Below, one piece after another: positions 8,961 through 17,128 of a stretch of 64,000 bases of DNA. This stretch comes from G965261775 sp965261775 (GTDB lineage: Bacteria; Pseudomonadota; Gammaproteobacteria; Eutrophobiales; Eutrophobiaceae), in the NCBI GenBank assembly GCA_965261775.1, contig OZ253477.1:1798001-1862000 (forward strand), given 5' to 3'. A model generated the notes under the pieces. The model ran no database searches. It was not told where the DNA came from and worked only from the letters and a program-made list of their open reading frames with translations. The first letter of the stretch is position 1. Each line of letters opens with the position of its first letter. The position numbers and the translations under genes were made by a program.

Positions 8961-9010
8961 TATATTTTTATAGAGATTTAAAAATTTTTCATAAACTACA
9001 GGAGATTAAA

Positions 9011-9448
9011 ATGCAACAGAAAATACAACAGGGTTTTACCTTGATCGAACTGATGATCGTCATTGCGATTATCGGTATTCTGGCCGCGATCGCTATCCCG
9101 TCCTACCAGGACTACACCGCCCGTGCGCAGGTGGCTGAAGCGCTGAATATAACAGGTGGCTATAAGGCCGCTATAGCGGAGTACTATGCTGACAAGGGTG
9201 CTTGGCCGGACAATATGACCCTGATTGGCGGTTCTCGTTCGGGCAGCTATGTCGCCAGTGTCGCCATTGCTACTAATGTGATAACAGCGACAATGAAGGC
9301 GGCACCCGATGTCAATGCAGGGATCGCTGGATCCGTGTTCGCGTTGGAGAGTACCGATGGTGGCGCCTCTTGGGAATGTGGTAGTAGTGTAACCGCTAGT
9401 GTAAGTAATGCCGTTATAGATAAATACCTGCCTTCTTCATGTAAATAA
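9011..9448 (+). CDS. pilA: type IV major pilin (type IVa)
   Basis: A 145-residue prepilin. A short basic leader MQQKIQQG is cut before the Phe of FTLIELMIVIAIIG by prepilin peptidase PilD (encoded at 42.3 kb), and Glu5 of the mature protein is present. The hydrophobic helix is followed by an alpha-beta region rich in Ser and Thr, and the C-terminal part has two Cys (WECGSS and LPSSCK) that would form the type IVa disulfide loop. The start is the ATG at 9011, with AGGAGA about six bases upstream; an in-frame extension to 8939 would run through the sigma-54 promoter and is rejected. The Ser/Thr-rich surface and adjacent glycosyltransferases make O-glycosylation plausible, but this is inference. 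Confidence 0.96.
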   Translation: MQQKIQQGFTLIELMIVIAIIGILAAIAIPSYQDYTARAQVAEALNITGGYKAAIAEYYADKGAWPDNMTLIGGSRSGSYVASVAIATNVITATMKAAPDVNAGIAGSVFALESTDGGASWECGSSVTASVSNAVIDKYLPSSCK

Positions 9449-9472
9449 GCGTACGCAGCCAGCGTATTCTTG

Positions 9473-9505
9473 AAAAAGGTTACCTGTTTCGGGTAACCTT
9501 TTTTT
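9473..9505 (+). terminator. intrinsic terminator after pilA
   Basis: Twelve-base-pair hairpin (AAAAAGGTTACC, seven-base loop, GGTAACCTTTTT) ending in a T run, 24 bases after the pilA stop. It should end most pilA transcripts and let only a minority continue into the glycosyltransferase genes. The A run on the other side would also let it work on the opposite strand. Confidence 0.9.
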
Positions 9506-9539
9506 ATGACCGAAACATCAATCGGGGACAATAAATCCG

Positions 9540-11261
9540 GTGCCCATGCCACGCCCTGTTAATCTGAGCGGCTGTCTGCCCTGGCTGATCGTCGGCGTTT
9601 GTTTTGTGTGCCTGTTTCCGGCGGTGGACAGCCGTTTTTTGATGGATGATTTCTCCAACCTGTCCCGTCTTGAGATACTAAGGAACTCCGATCTTCTGAC
9701 TTATCTGTTTAGCGGCACGGCCGGACCCACCGGACGACCTGTTGCCTTATTCACTTTCGCTTTGCAGGCCGATGCCTGGCCGCAAAATCCGGTGGCATTC
9801 AAGATCATCAATCTGTTATTGCACTGCGTCAACGGGTTGCTGATCTTCTGGATAAGCCGCAGGATCATCGCCCGTTACCGCCACTATACTGACAGGGTCA
9901 ATACCTTCCTGTCCGGCCTGATTACCGGCCTTTGGTTCGTTCATCCGATACAGCAGAGCACGGTCTTCTACGTCGTGCAGCGGATGAACGAGCTATCCAC
10001 GCTGTTCTGCCTGCTGGCGGTATGGTGTTATCTGTGTTACCGTCCGCGGCTGACGGATGAGACACCCTGGCGCTCCTTTATCCGACTGACTGTACTGTTG
10101 CTCCCCTGTGCGACACTGTCGGTGTTCTCCAAAGAAAACGGCATCCTGCTGTTTCTGTACCTGTTTCTGCTGGAGCGGCTGTTGTTCGCGGACATGCCTC
10201 CGCCGACGCAGATAAAATATCTGCTCAATCTGCTACTGCTCCTGCCACTGGTGACACTGGCGGGCTATCTGATATACACCTATCCCGGGACGGTCGCCGG
10301 TTATCAATATCGCCCGTGGACGGTAGGTGAGCGATTGCTTACCCAGATCAATGTCATTGTGGATTATCTGCGGATCATCCTGCTCCCGTACTACTCGGAC
10401 TTTACTTTCTACCATGATGAATATCCGATTGCCGTCATGTCCTCGCCTTCGCTATGGTTGAAAGGCGCGGGACTGATTGCCGCGCTGTCTTGGTGTCTGC
10501 TGGACAAGCGTCTGCCGCTTGTCCGTCTGGGGGTTTTATGGTTCTTCTGCGGTCATGCGCTGGAAGCCAGCCATGTGAACCTGGAAATGTTTTTCGAGCA
10601 TCGTAACTATCTGCCGTCTTATGGCCTGATCCTGGCGCTGGTTACCGGCGTTCACGCGATTTATCATTATTTCAGTCGCCGCTGGCTGGTATGGGTGATG
10701 GGGGGGATGTATGGTCTCAATATTATCAGCATCGCGGCACTCCATCTGACGCTGTGGCAGAATCCGGTGATGCAATCCATGGAATGGTCGCGCCTAAACC
10801 CCGACTCCAGATGGGCCGCGGTAGATACGGGAAGCATCTACATGCTCATGGGAATATCCGAGGGAAAGTTTGACCGGGCGGAAACGTTTTATAACGATAT
10901 GGCAGCAAAATATCCGGACAGTATCATCCCCGCGCTGGAACAGTTGAAGATCGATGGTTGCTATAAACATCTCGCCACCGGTAGTGCGGATTGGAGCAGG
11001 CTGTTTGAACAGGCGCGACTGGCCAAACGCTATCGCCTGCAGGAGACCGTGACGTTTTACAGACTGGTCGAGAAGATATTGCATAATGAATGTCCGGCCA
11101 TTGATGCGGCGGCCCTGCTTGAATTGATGCGGGTCGTGGCAGACAATGATTCTTTCGCGCCAGTGGCGAGATATATTGAAGAATCCATTACCTCGCTGGA
11201 AAAGGGTATGTCGGTGCGGACAAGCGCGAAGGGGACTGGAAAATTTTCCCGTCTGCAGTAA
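9540..11261 (+). CDS. GT-C type membrane glycosyltransferase, TMTC/TfpW-like, with TPR-like tail
   Basis: A 573-residue polytopic membrane protein. The first periplasmic loop has an acidic pair (FLMDDFSNLSRL), followed by GRPV, a helix with FKIINLLLHCVNGLL, then WFVHPIQQSTVFYVVQRM and SKENGILLFLYLFLLE. This pattern is seen in TMTC-type and related bacterial GT-C proteins. After about ten helices, the last 150 residues are soluble and helical, with a TPR-like character. Pilin glycosyltransferases such as TfpW lie directly after pilA in some Pseudomonas strains, and this gene has the same place, so a role in pilin glycosylation is inferred. The start is either the GTG at 9540 or the ATG at 9546; the GGGGA upstream suits 9540 better. 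Confidence 0.8.
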   Translation: MPMPRPVNLSGCLPWLIVGVCFVCLFPAVDSRFLMDDFSNLSRLEILRNSDLLTYLFSGTAGPTGRPVALFTFALQADAWPQNPVAFKIINLLLHCVNGLLIFWISRRIIARYRHYTDRVNTFLSGLITGLWFVHPIQQSTVFYVVQRMNELSTLFCLLAVWCYLCYRPRLTDETPWRSFIRLTVLLLPCATLSVFSKENGILLFLYLFLLERLLFADMPPPTQIKYLLNLLLLLPLVTLAGYLIYTYPGTVAGYQYRPWTVGERLLTQINVIVDYLRIILLPYYSDFTFYHDEYPIAVMSSPSLWLKGAGLIAALSWCLLDKRLPLVRLGVLWFFCGHALEASHVNLEMFFEHRNYLPSYGLILALVTGVHAIYHYFSRRWLVWVMGGMYGLNIISIAALHLTLWQNPVMQSMEWSRLNPDSRWAAVDTGSIYMLMGISEGKFDRAETFYNDMAAKYPDSIIPALEQLKIDGCYKHLATGSADWSRLFEQARLAKRYRLQETVTFYRLVEKILHNECPAIDAAALLELMRVVADNDSFAPVARYIEESITSLEKGMSVRTSAKGTGKFSRLQ

Positions 11262-11362
11262 TATGGGAATATTACCGGACCGGGGCTGACGAGTACGAAG
11301 CGCGTTGAACTGAATATGAGATATAGTATTATCGCAGACAAGCCCTCACGGAGGAGGCAGGC

Positions 11363-12232
11363 ATGAACCAAAAGGTCAGCCTTATTCTGCCTGCCCACAA
11401 CGAGGCACCATCACTGGTGACGCTGTTGCCGCGGTTGAAAAGCCTGCCCGGTCTGGACGAGATCATCGTTATCAATGATGCCTCCGAAGACGATACTGTG
11501 GCGGTCTGCCGAAAATATGATGTCAACGTGGTCAACCAACCCTACCGAAAAGGCAACGGGGCGGCTGTTAAAATCGGGGCGCGTATGGCCTCGGGCGATA
11601 TTTTGCTGTTCATGGACGCGGACGGGCAGCACCGTCCCGAAGATATTCAGGCGCTGTTGGACGGTATCAACAAGGGTTATGATATGGTGGTCGGTGCCAG
11701 AGACAGGCGCTCACATGCCGGTCTGTCCAAATTTATCTTTAACGCCATTTGCAACAGGCTTGCCGGCTATATGTCCGGGCACCGGGTACGGGACCTGACT
11801 TCGGGTTTTCGGGCGGTGAGGGCGGATGTCTTCAGAAAGTTCCTGTATCTGTTGCCGAACGGTTTTTCATACCCAAGCACAATTACCATCGCGCTCTTCT
11901 ATTCCGGCTACAGCATTCAATACACGCCGATCCAGTGTAATAAACGGGTGGGCAAGAGTCATATCAGGATCATCCGCGACACCTTCCGCTTTCTGGTCAT
12001 TATCTTCCGCATAAGCGTGCTCTATTCGCCGTTGAAACTGTTCGGTCCGGCCAGTCTGGTAATTTTTACAAGCGGGATACTGTATTATCTCTATACGTAT
12101 TTCTACTACCATCAATTCACCAATATGGGCCTGCTCATATTATTGTTCTCCGTTATTCTGTTTATGTTCGGCCTGTTGTCACAACAGATTACCTTTTTAA
12201 TCTACAGTAATAATGAACAGCAAAACAAATAA
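11363..12232 (+). CDS. GT2 glycosyltransferase, DPM1/GtrB-like polyprenyl-phosphate sugar synthase
   Basis: A 289-residue GT-A fold enzyme. The N-terminal part has SLILPAHNEA, then the nucleotide-sugar motif DADGQHRPED at about residues 88-97 and LTSGFRAVR. Two or three hydrophobic helices end the protein (about 205-280). This layout fits dolichol-phosphate mannose synthase and GtrB proteins, which load a sugar from a nucleotide donor onto undecaprenyl phosphate at the cytoplasmic face. The ATG has a strong GGAGGAGG site upstream. Its product would be the lipid-linked donor needed by the GT-C enzymes on both sides. The sugar cannot be told. Confidence 0.88.
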   Translation: MNQKVSLILPAHNEAPSLVTLLPRLKSLPGLDEIIVINDASEDDTVAVCRKYDVNVVNQPYRKGNGAAVKIGARMASGDILLFMDADGQHRPEDIQALLDGINKGYDMVVGARDRRSHAGLSKFIFNAICNRLAGYMSGHRVRDLTSGFRAVRADVFRKFLYLLPNGFSYPSTITIALFYSGYSIQYTPIQCNKRVGKSHIRIIRDTFRFLVIIFRISVLYSPLKLFGPASLVIFTSGILYYLYTYFYYHQFTNMGLLILLFSVILFMFGLLSQQITFLIYSNNEQQNK

Positions 12233-12264
12233 GCCTGTTACGTACCTTATGTATCGCCGGCGCC

Positions 12265-13464
12265 TTGCCTGAAAAGAGACTGCTGGTTGTCACCTCGACG
12301 TTTCCGCGCTGGGAACGGGACAATGAGCCCGCTTTTGTGATGACGCTGTGCAATCGGCTGGCGGCACTGGGCTATCAGATTGACGTCATCGCGCCTCATG
12401 ACGCCGGTAGCCATGTCGATGAAACCATCGCCGGTGTGCATATCCACCGTTTCAGATATTGTATTCCGCGCTTTGAATTACTGGCTTACCGCGGCGGTAT
12501 CGCCGCCAATCTGAAAAAAAATCGCTGGCGGGTGCTGTTGCTGCCGTCCTTCTGCCTCTCTCAGGCGTTTTTACTCATTCGCCTGATGAAGCGACATGAT
12601 TATGATCTGGTCCACGCCCACTGGCTTGTTCCGCAGGGACTGTTGGCGGTGCTGGTAGTGCGCGGTCTGTTGCGAAAGAAAACGAAATTGCTCTGCACCT
12701 CGCATGGCGGCGATCTGTTTATCTTTGCCCGAAGGGTTTTGGGGCGGTGTTTACTGAGCTTCACGATCAGGCATGCCGATGCTGTGACGGTCATGAGCCG
12801 GGCCATGCGCGATCTGTGCACGGAATTGACCGAACGGACGGAAAAAATTCATGTCTGTTCCATGGGTGTGGACCTAAACCACGTCTTCAGACCCCGTCCC
12901 GAAATATCGCGGGACGGCAAAATGCTTGTTTTTGTCGGCAGACTGGTTGAGAAGAAGGGCGTTTCTGTCTTGTTGACCGCGATGGAACAGTTGCTCAAAA
13001 CATATCCTGATTTGAGCCTGCTGATTATCGGTGACGGTCCGGAGCGAGCGCGGCTGGAAGCGCAGGCACAGTCTCTGAATATCAGCGGGCAGGTGCGCTT
13101 TCTCGGTGCGCGGGAGCAACACGCATTGCCGTATCTGTATTGCGGGGCATCTATTGCCATCTTACCTTCGATCGATCAGGAAGGTCTGGGGCTGACGGTG
13201 ATTGAGGCGATGGGCTGTGAATGCGCCGTTGTGGCCTCGGCGCTTGCTGCGATCAAGGATATGATTCGCGACCGGGAAAACGGTTTACTGTTCAGCCCCG
13301 GCAACGCCGCTGCACTTGCACAAGCTGTATCGGAATTTCTGGATGATCCGTCCCGGCGGAAAAAGCTGGCCAGACAAGGTCGCCAAAGCGTACTAAGTCG
13401 CTACGACTGGAATATCATTACCCAAAATTACCATCGGCTCATCACGGCACTTGTCCGAGACTAG
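12265..13464 (+). CDS. GT4 family glycosyltransferase
   Basis: A 399-residue GT-B fold enzyme. The N-terminal domain starts LLVVTSTFPRWERDNEPAF and contains HAHWLVPQG. The C-terminal nucleotide-sugar domain has FVGRLVEKKG, IIGDGPERARLE and the E-x7-E pair in EGLGLTVIEAMGC. It is a cytoplasmic or membrane-associated retaining transferase that adds a sugar to a lipid-linked or oligosaccharide acceptor. The start is a TTG at 12265, 32 bases after the GT2 gene; no in-frame ATG precedes it. It is the last gene of the pilA-linked set and runs tail-to-tail with hisD. Acceptor and sugar are unknown. Confidence 0.9.
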   Translation: MPEKRLLVVTSTFPRWERDNEPAFVMTLCNRLAALGYQIDVIAPHDAGSHVDETIAGVHIHRFRYCIPRFELLAYRGGIAANLKKNRWRVLLLPSFCLSQAFLLIRLMKRHDYDLVHAHWLVPQGLLAVLVVRGLLRKKTKLLCTSHGGDLFIFARRVLGRCLLSFTIRHADAVTVMSRAMRDLCTELTERTEKIHVCSMGVDLNHVFRPRPEISRDGKMLVFVGRLVEKKGVSVLLTAMEQLLKTYPDLSLLIIGDGPERARLEAQAQSLNISGQVRFLGAREQHALPYLYCGASIAILPSIDQEGLGLTVIEAMGCECAVVASALAAIKDMIRDRENGLLFSPGNAAALAQAVSEFLDDPSRRKKLARQGRQSVLSRYDWNIITQNYHRLITALVRD

Positions 13465-13618
13465 ACTCCGTTATTTCCGTCGCGTTCAGTAGTCATCTCC
13501 GCGCAGGCACACCCCGGGTGCTTTGATTGGGGAGGAGGATACAGTGTCTTTGAACAAGTGTCGGAGTGTTTTTGCCGGCGCGTGATGGCCAGGCGCAGTC
13601 TGGTGTATTCGGTTGTAA

Positions 13619-14956
13619 CTATCCACTGCCTTCCTCCACCGGTGATGTGATGGGTCCATCCACTTCTTTCTGTCCTCTGTATCCGGCGGAGCGGGCATGC
13701 GCCGTCAAACCTTCGCTATGTGCCAGGGCGGCGGCGGTCGCGGCAATCGTAGCCACGGAGTCCGGGGTGCATTTGATAATGGAGGAATGTTTCTGAAAAT
13801 CCGCGACGCCGAGTGGTGACGAGAACCGCGCCGCGCCGGCGGTGGGCAACACGTGATTCGGCCCGGCACAGTAATCACCCAGTGCTTCGGCGGCATAATG
13901 CCCCATAAAAATGGCGCCAGCATGACGGATATGTTCCAGTAACGGTTCCGGGTCGGATACGAAGAGCTCCAGATGTTCCGGGGCAAGCTGGTTGACGAGC
14001 TCAATCGCTTGAGACAGATTGCTGACCTTGATGATTGCACCGTTTCGGGCAAGCGCAGCGCGGATGATATTGACGCGTTCCATTTCTGTCAGAAGTCTCT
14101 CGACACTCGTTTGGACCCGCTCAATAAAATTGCTATCCGTGCAGATCAGGACAGCACTGGCAAGTTCATCATGTTCGGCCTGCGCGAACAGGTCTGTTGC
14201 GACCCAGTCTGGATCGCCGCTTCCGTCACTGACGATGACAACCTCGGAAGGACCGGCCAGCATATCAATGCCGACGACACCAAAAACCGCGCGCTTGGCG
14301 GCGGTAACCCAGGCGTTGCCCGGGCCGACAATCTTGTCAACTTTCGGGACCGGTTCGGCACCGTAGGCCAGCGCGGCTATCGCCTGTGCACCGCCAACAC
14401 TGAAGACTCGGTCGACGCCGACAATCGCTGCTGCCGCCAGCACTGTGTCATTACGCACTTCGTCTGGAGTTGGGACAACCATTGTGATGTCGTCCACCCC
14501 GGCAATACGCGCCGGGATGACGTTCATCAATACCGAGGAGGGATAGGTTGCCTTGCCGCCCGGGATATAGACGCCTACCCGTTCTAGCGGGGTCACTCTT
14601 TGTCCCAGCGTGTTGCCATATTCATCCTGATAATCCCAGGATTCCTGTTTTTGTTTTTGATGAAAGTGTCGTATGCGTTCCGCGGCGTACTCCAGGCTCC
14701 GACGCATTTCGGACGGAATACGCTGCAAGGATTGTTCAAGTTCACCCATACTGATTTCCAGTGCATTGATATCGGCATGACGCCGATCAAAGCGATTGGT
14801 ATATTCAAGCAATGCCTTGTTACCACGCTCTTGAACATCCTGGATAATCTTGTCCACCATCTCCAATATACTTTTATCCGGCCCGTTCGTGATCGACAGC
14901 AGATGACGAAAGGCATCATCAAAATCCGGCGCATTTGCGTCTAGTCGTTTAAGCAT
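13619..14956 (-). CDS. hisD: histidinol dehydrogenase
   Basis: A 445-residue enzyme that oxidises L-histidinol to L-histidine in two NAD-dependent steps. Landmarks are VGVYIPGGKATYPSSVLM, VGPGNAWVTAAKR, GPSEVVIVSD, the APEHLEL stretch and GPNHVLPT with zinc and catalytic residues. It overlaps hisG by eight bases (ATGCTTAA), so the two are coupled. The family usually ends soon after the AHARS segment, but here about 20 more residues follow (through EVDGPITSPVEEGSG), a tail that looks like read-through into foreign sequence. hisC, often next in related genomes, is absent; the glycosylation genes come instead. Confidence 0.96.
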   Translation of the reverse strand: MLKRLDANAPDFDDAFRHLLSITNGPDKSILEMVDKIIQDVQERGNKALLEYTNRFDRRHADINALEISMGELEQSLQRIPSEMRRSLEYAAERIRHFHQKQKQESWDYQDEYGNTLGQRVTPLERVGVYIPGGKATYPSSVLMNVIPARIAGVDDITMVVPTPDEVRNDTVLAAAAIVGVDRVFSVGGAQAIAALAYGAEPVPKVDKIVGPGNAWVTAAKRAVFGVVGIDMLAGPSEVVIVSDGSGDPDWVATDLFAQAEHDELASAVLICTDSNFIERVQTSVERLLTEMERVNIIRAALARNGAIIKVSNLSQAIELVNQLAPEHLELFVSDPEPLLEHIRHAGAIFMGHYAAEALGDYCAGPNHVLPTAGAARFSSPLGVADFQKHSSIIKCTPDSVATIAATAAALAHSEGLTAHARSAGYRGQKEVDGPITSPVEEGSG

Positions 14957-15587
14957 CTTTGCTTACAATATCTGACAGCTGATCCAGTATTGGCTGGATA
15001 GTCGCCTGTTTCATTTTCATAGCCGCCTTGTTGACGATCAATTTTGAACTGATGTCGGCAATATGTTCCAGCACGACCAGACCATTCGCTTTCAGGGTGT
15101 TTCCTGTGTCGATCAGATCAATAATCCAGTCGGACAGACCCAGAATGGGCGCTAATTCCATGGAGCCGTACAGTTTGATGATCTCGATCTGCTGACCGCG
15201 ATCGGCGAAATAGTTACGCGTAGTATTAACATATTTGGTCGCCACCCGCGGACGGTCACCGGCAGGGCTCGCGTTCTTCAGACCGGCGAGTATCATCTGG
15301 CACTTCGCAATACCCAGGTTGATCGGTTCGTAGAGACTGGCGCCAGCGTACTCCATCAAAACATCTTTGCCAGCAATCCCCAGCTCTGCCGAACCCAACT
15401 GAACATAGGTCGGCACATCCAATGCACGTATAATCAGAATGCGAATATTTTCCTGACTGGTTTCCAGAACGAGTTTGCGGGAAATGCTCGGATCTTCTTT
15501 GGGCACGATGCCAAGCTTGGCAAGCAACGGCATTGCCTGGTCATAGATGCGCCCTTTTGATACGGCGATTGTAATCCCGTCGGTCAT
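14949..15587 (-). CDS. hisG: ATP phosphoribosyltransferase, short form
   Basis: A 212-residue first enzyme of histidine synthesis, joining ATP and PRPP. Landmarks are ITIAVSKGRI near the start, DVPTYVQLGSAELGIAGKDV, and the PRPP-binding region LIDTGNTLKANGL. It lacks the C-terminal ACT-like regulatory domain of long HisG, so by family knowledge it needs HisZ as partner; hisZ is not in this window. It lies nine bases after murA and overlaps hisD. Confidence 0.95.
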   Translation of the reverse strand: MTDGITIAVSKGRIYDQAMPLLAKLGIVPKEDPSISRKLVLETSQENIRILIIRALDVPTYVQLGSAELGIAGKDVLMEYAGASLYEPINLGIAKCQMILAGLKNASPAGDRPRVATKYVNTTRNYFADRGQQIEIIKLYGSMELAPILGLSDWIIDLIDTGNTLKANGLVVLEHIADISSKLIVNKAAMKMKQATIQPILDQLSDIVSKDA

Positions 15588-15595
15588 GATTCTGC

Positions 15596-16852
15596 TTACG
15601 GTTTTCGGCTTATATCGGCGCCTAGTTGCGCGAGTTTTTCTTCAATGGTTTCATAGCCGCGATCAATATGGTAGATTCGATCAACGGTAGTTACGCCATC
15701 CGCCACCAGACCAGCCAGTACCAGACTCGCCGACGCCCTCAGATCGGTAGCCATGACCGGCGCACAATTGAGATTCGCAACGCCTTTGCTGATTGCAGTA
15801 TTGCCTTCCAGTTTCAAGTCGGCACCCATGCGTTGTAATTCATCAACATGCATAAACCGGTTTTCAAAAACTGTCTCGGTAATCACCCCCTCTCCCTCGG
15901 CGGTGCAATTCATCGCCGTGAATTGTGCCTGCATATCCGTTGGAAATCCTGGAAAAGGCGAGGTACGAATATTAACGGCACGGGGTTTATTCCCCGCCAT
16001 ATCAATTGAGATCGCATTGTCTTCCACCTCGATCTTTGCCCCGGCTTCTATGAGTTTGGTCAGCACGGATTCCAGCAGTTCCGCTCGGGTGTTTTTCAGG
16101 CGTACCTTGCCGCCTGTCATCGCCGCCGCAACCAGATAAGTACCGGTCTCAATACGATCAGGCAGAATAAAATATTCGGTGCCATGCAGAGAATCCCTCC
16201 CCCATATCTCAATGCGACGGGTGCCTGCGCCGGTGATAGATGCGCCCATTTTGTTGAGACAGTTGGCGAGGTCAACGACCTCCGGTTCACAGGCAGCATT
16301 TTCAATCACCGTTTTACCCTCCGCCAGCGTGGCCGCCATCATCAAATTTTCAGTACCAGTCACCGTCACGGCATCCAATAAAATGTGTGTGCCCTTCAGG
16401 CGCTTGGCGGTCGCCCGGATATAACCGCCTTCAACGGTAATATCGGCGCCCATTGCGGCCAGCCCCCGCAAATGTAAATCTACAGGGCGTGAACCGATGG
16501 CACATCCACCCGGCAGGGAAACATCGGCCTTGCCGTACTTCGCGAGTAAGGGACCCAATACCAGTATAGAGGCGCGCATGGTTTTAACTAGTTCATATGG
16601 CGCAAAGAAATTATTTACTCCGTTATTCTCGATCTCGACGCGCATCCGTTCATCAATAGTAATCTGAGCGCCCATACGTGCCAGTAATTCTATTGTGGTC
16701 GTAACGTCGTGCAAATGCGGGATATTGCCGATAATCACGGCTTCCTCCGTCAGCAGGGTCGCGGAGAGAATGGGTAAGGCGGCGTTTTTGGCGCCGGAAA
16801 TTGAAATTTCACCACTGAGCGGGACGCCGCCATGGATAATGAGTTTATCCAT
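15596..16852 (-). CDS. murA: UDP-N-acetylglucosamine 1-carboxyvinyltransferase
   Basis: A 418-residue enzyme for the first committed step of peptidoglycan synthesis, transferring enolpyruvate from PEP to UDP-GlcNAc. The fosfomycin-target Cys lies in PGGCAIGSRPVDLH, and SISGAKNAALP is present near the N-terminus. The ATG at 16852 (MDKLIIHGG) matches the usual family start; a GTG six codons earlier is less likely. It follows ibaG, as in the common mla-ibaG-murA order. Confidence 0.97.
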   Translation of the reverse strand: MDKLIIHGGVPLSGEISISGAKNAALPILSATLLTEEAVIIGNIPHLHDVTTTIELLARMGAQITIDERMRVEIENNGVNNFFAPYELVKTMRASILVLGPLLAKYGKADVSLPGGCAIGSRPVDLHLRGLAAMGADITVEGGYIRATAKRLKGTHILLDAVTVTGTENLMMAATLAEGKTVIENAACEPEVVDLANCLNKMGASITGAGTRRIEIWGRDSLHGTEYFILPDRIETGTYLVAAAMTGGKVRLKNTRAELLESVLTKLIEAGAKIEVEDNAISIDMAGNKPRAVNIRTSPFPGFPTDMQAQFTAMNCTAEGEGVITETVFENRFMHVDELQRMGADLKLEGNTAISKGVANLNCAPVMATDLRASASLVLAGLVADGVTTVDRIYHIDRGYETIEEKLAQLGADISRKP

Positions 16853-16879
16853 ATTTATCCGGCCAGGCACGGACGTGGC

Positions 16880-17128
16880 CTAAAATTCATTTTCCCGTTT
16901 TTTCCATTCAGCAGGGGTGAATGTCTGTAATGCAAGTGCATGGATATCAACACCCATTTTGTCGCCCAATGTCGCATACACCATCCGATGCTGCTGCAAC
17001 ATGCTTTTATCGTTAAAGGCCTCACTGATAACACGTGCCTGAAAGTGTGTGCCGTCATCACTTTCAACAATGACATGGCTGCCGGGCAGACCGGCAGTGA
17101 TCATTTCCTTAATCGTTCGTGCGTCCAT
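16880..17128 (-). CDS. ibaG: BolA-family protein IbaG
   Basis: An 82-residue BolA-like protein, a partner of monothiol glutaredoxins in iron-sulfur cluster handling. The core has VIVESDDGTHFQARVISEAF and KSMLQQHRMVYATLG with the conserved His, and ALALQTFTPAEW near the end. The start is the ATG at 17128 (MDARTIKEMI), which overlaps the end of mlaC by about 20 bases; the longer frame to 17209 has no support. The position before murA is conserved in many gammaproteobacteria. Confidence 0.93.
   Translation of the reverse strand: MDARTIKEMITAGLPGSHVIVESDDGTHFQARVISEAFNDKSMLQQHRMVYATLGDKMGVDIHALALQTFTPAEWKKRENEF

Larger units (their letters stand above)
8672..9010. promoter_or_regulatory. divergent control region between GT-C array and pilA
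   Basis: About 340 bases with no gene, lying between divergently read genes. It holds the pilA sigma-54 promoter near its right end. Upstream are several TGTC/GACA elements (for example TGTCTGTC at 8792-8799 and two TGACA at 8673-8697), the kind of element bound by PilR upstream of pilA in Pseudomonas. The TGTC assignment is tentative, since such short words are common. Confidence 0.5.

Noticed and set aside
8939..9010. N-terminal extension of pilA from 8939
   Set aside because: It would translate the sigma-54 promoter and place 24 extra residues before a normal prepilin leader.
12213..12272. Short frame of 19 codons bridging the GT2 and GT4 genes
   Set aside because: Overlaps the end of the GT2 gene, no ribosome site, and probably chance.
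13486..13698. 70-codon minus-strand frame overlapping the hisD 3' end
   Set aside because: As a gene it lacks a start signal and overlaps hisD; kept only as a weak hint of a transposase relic in the findings.
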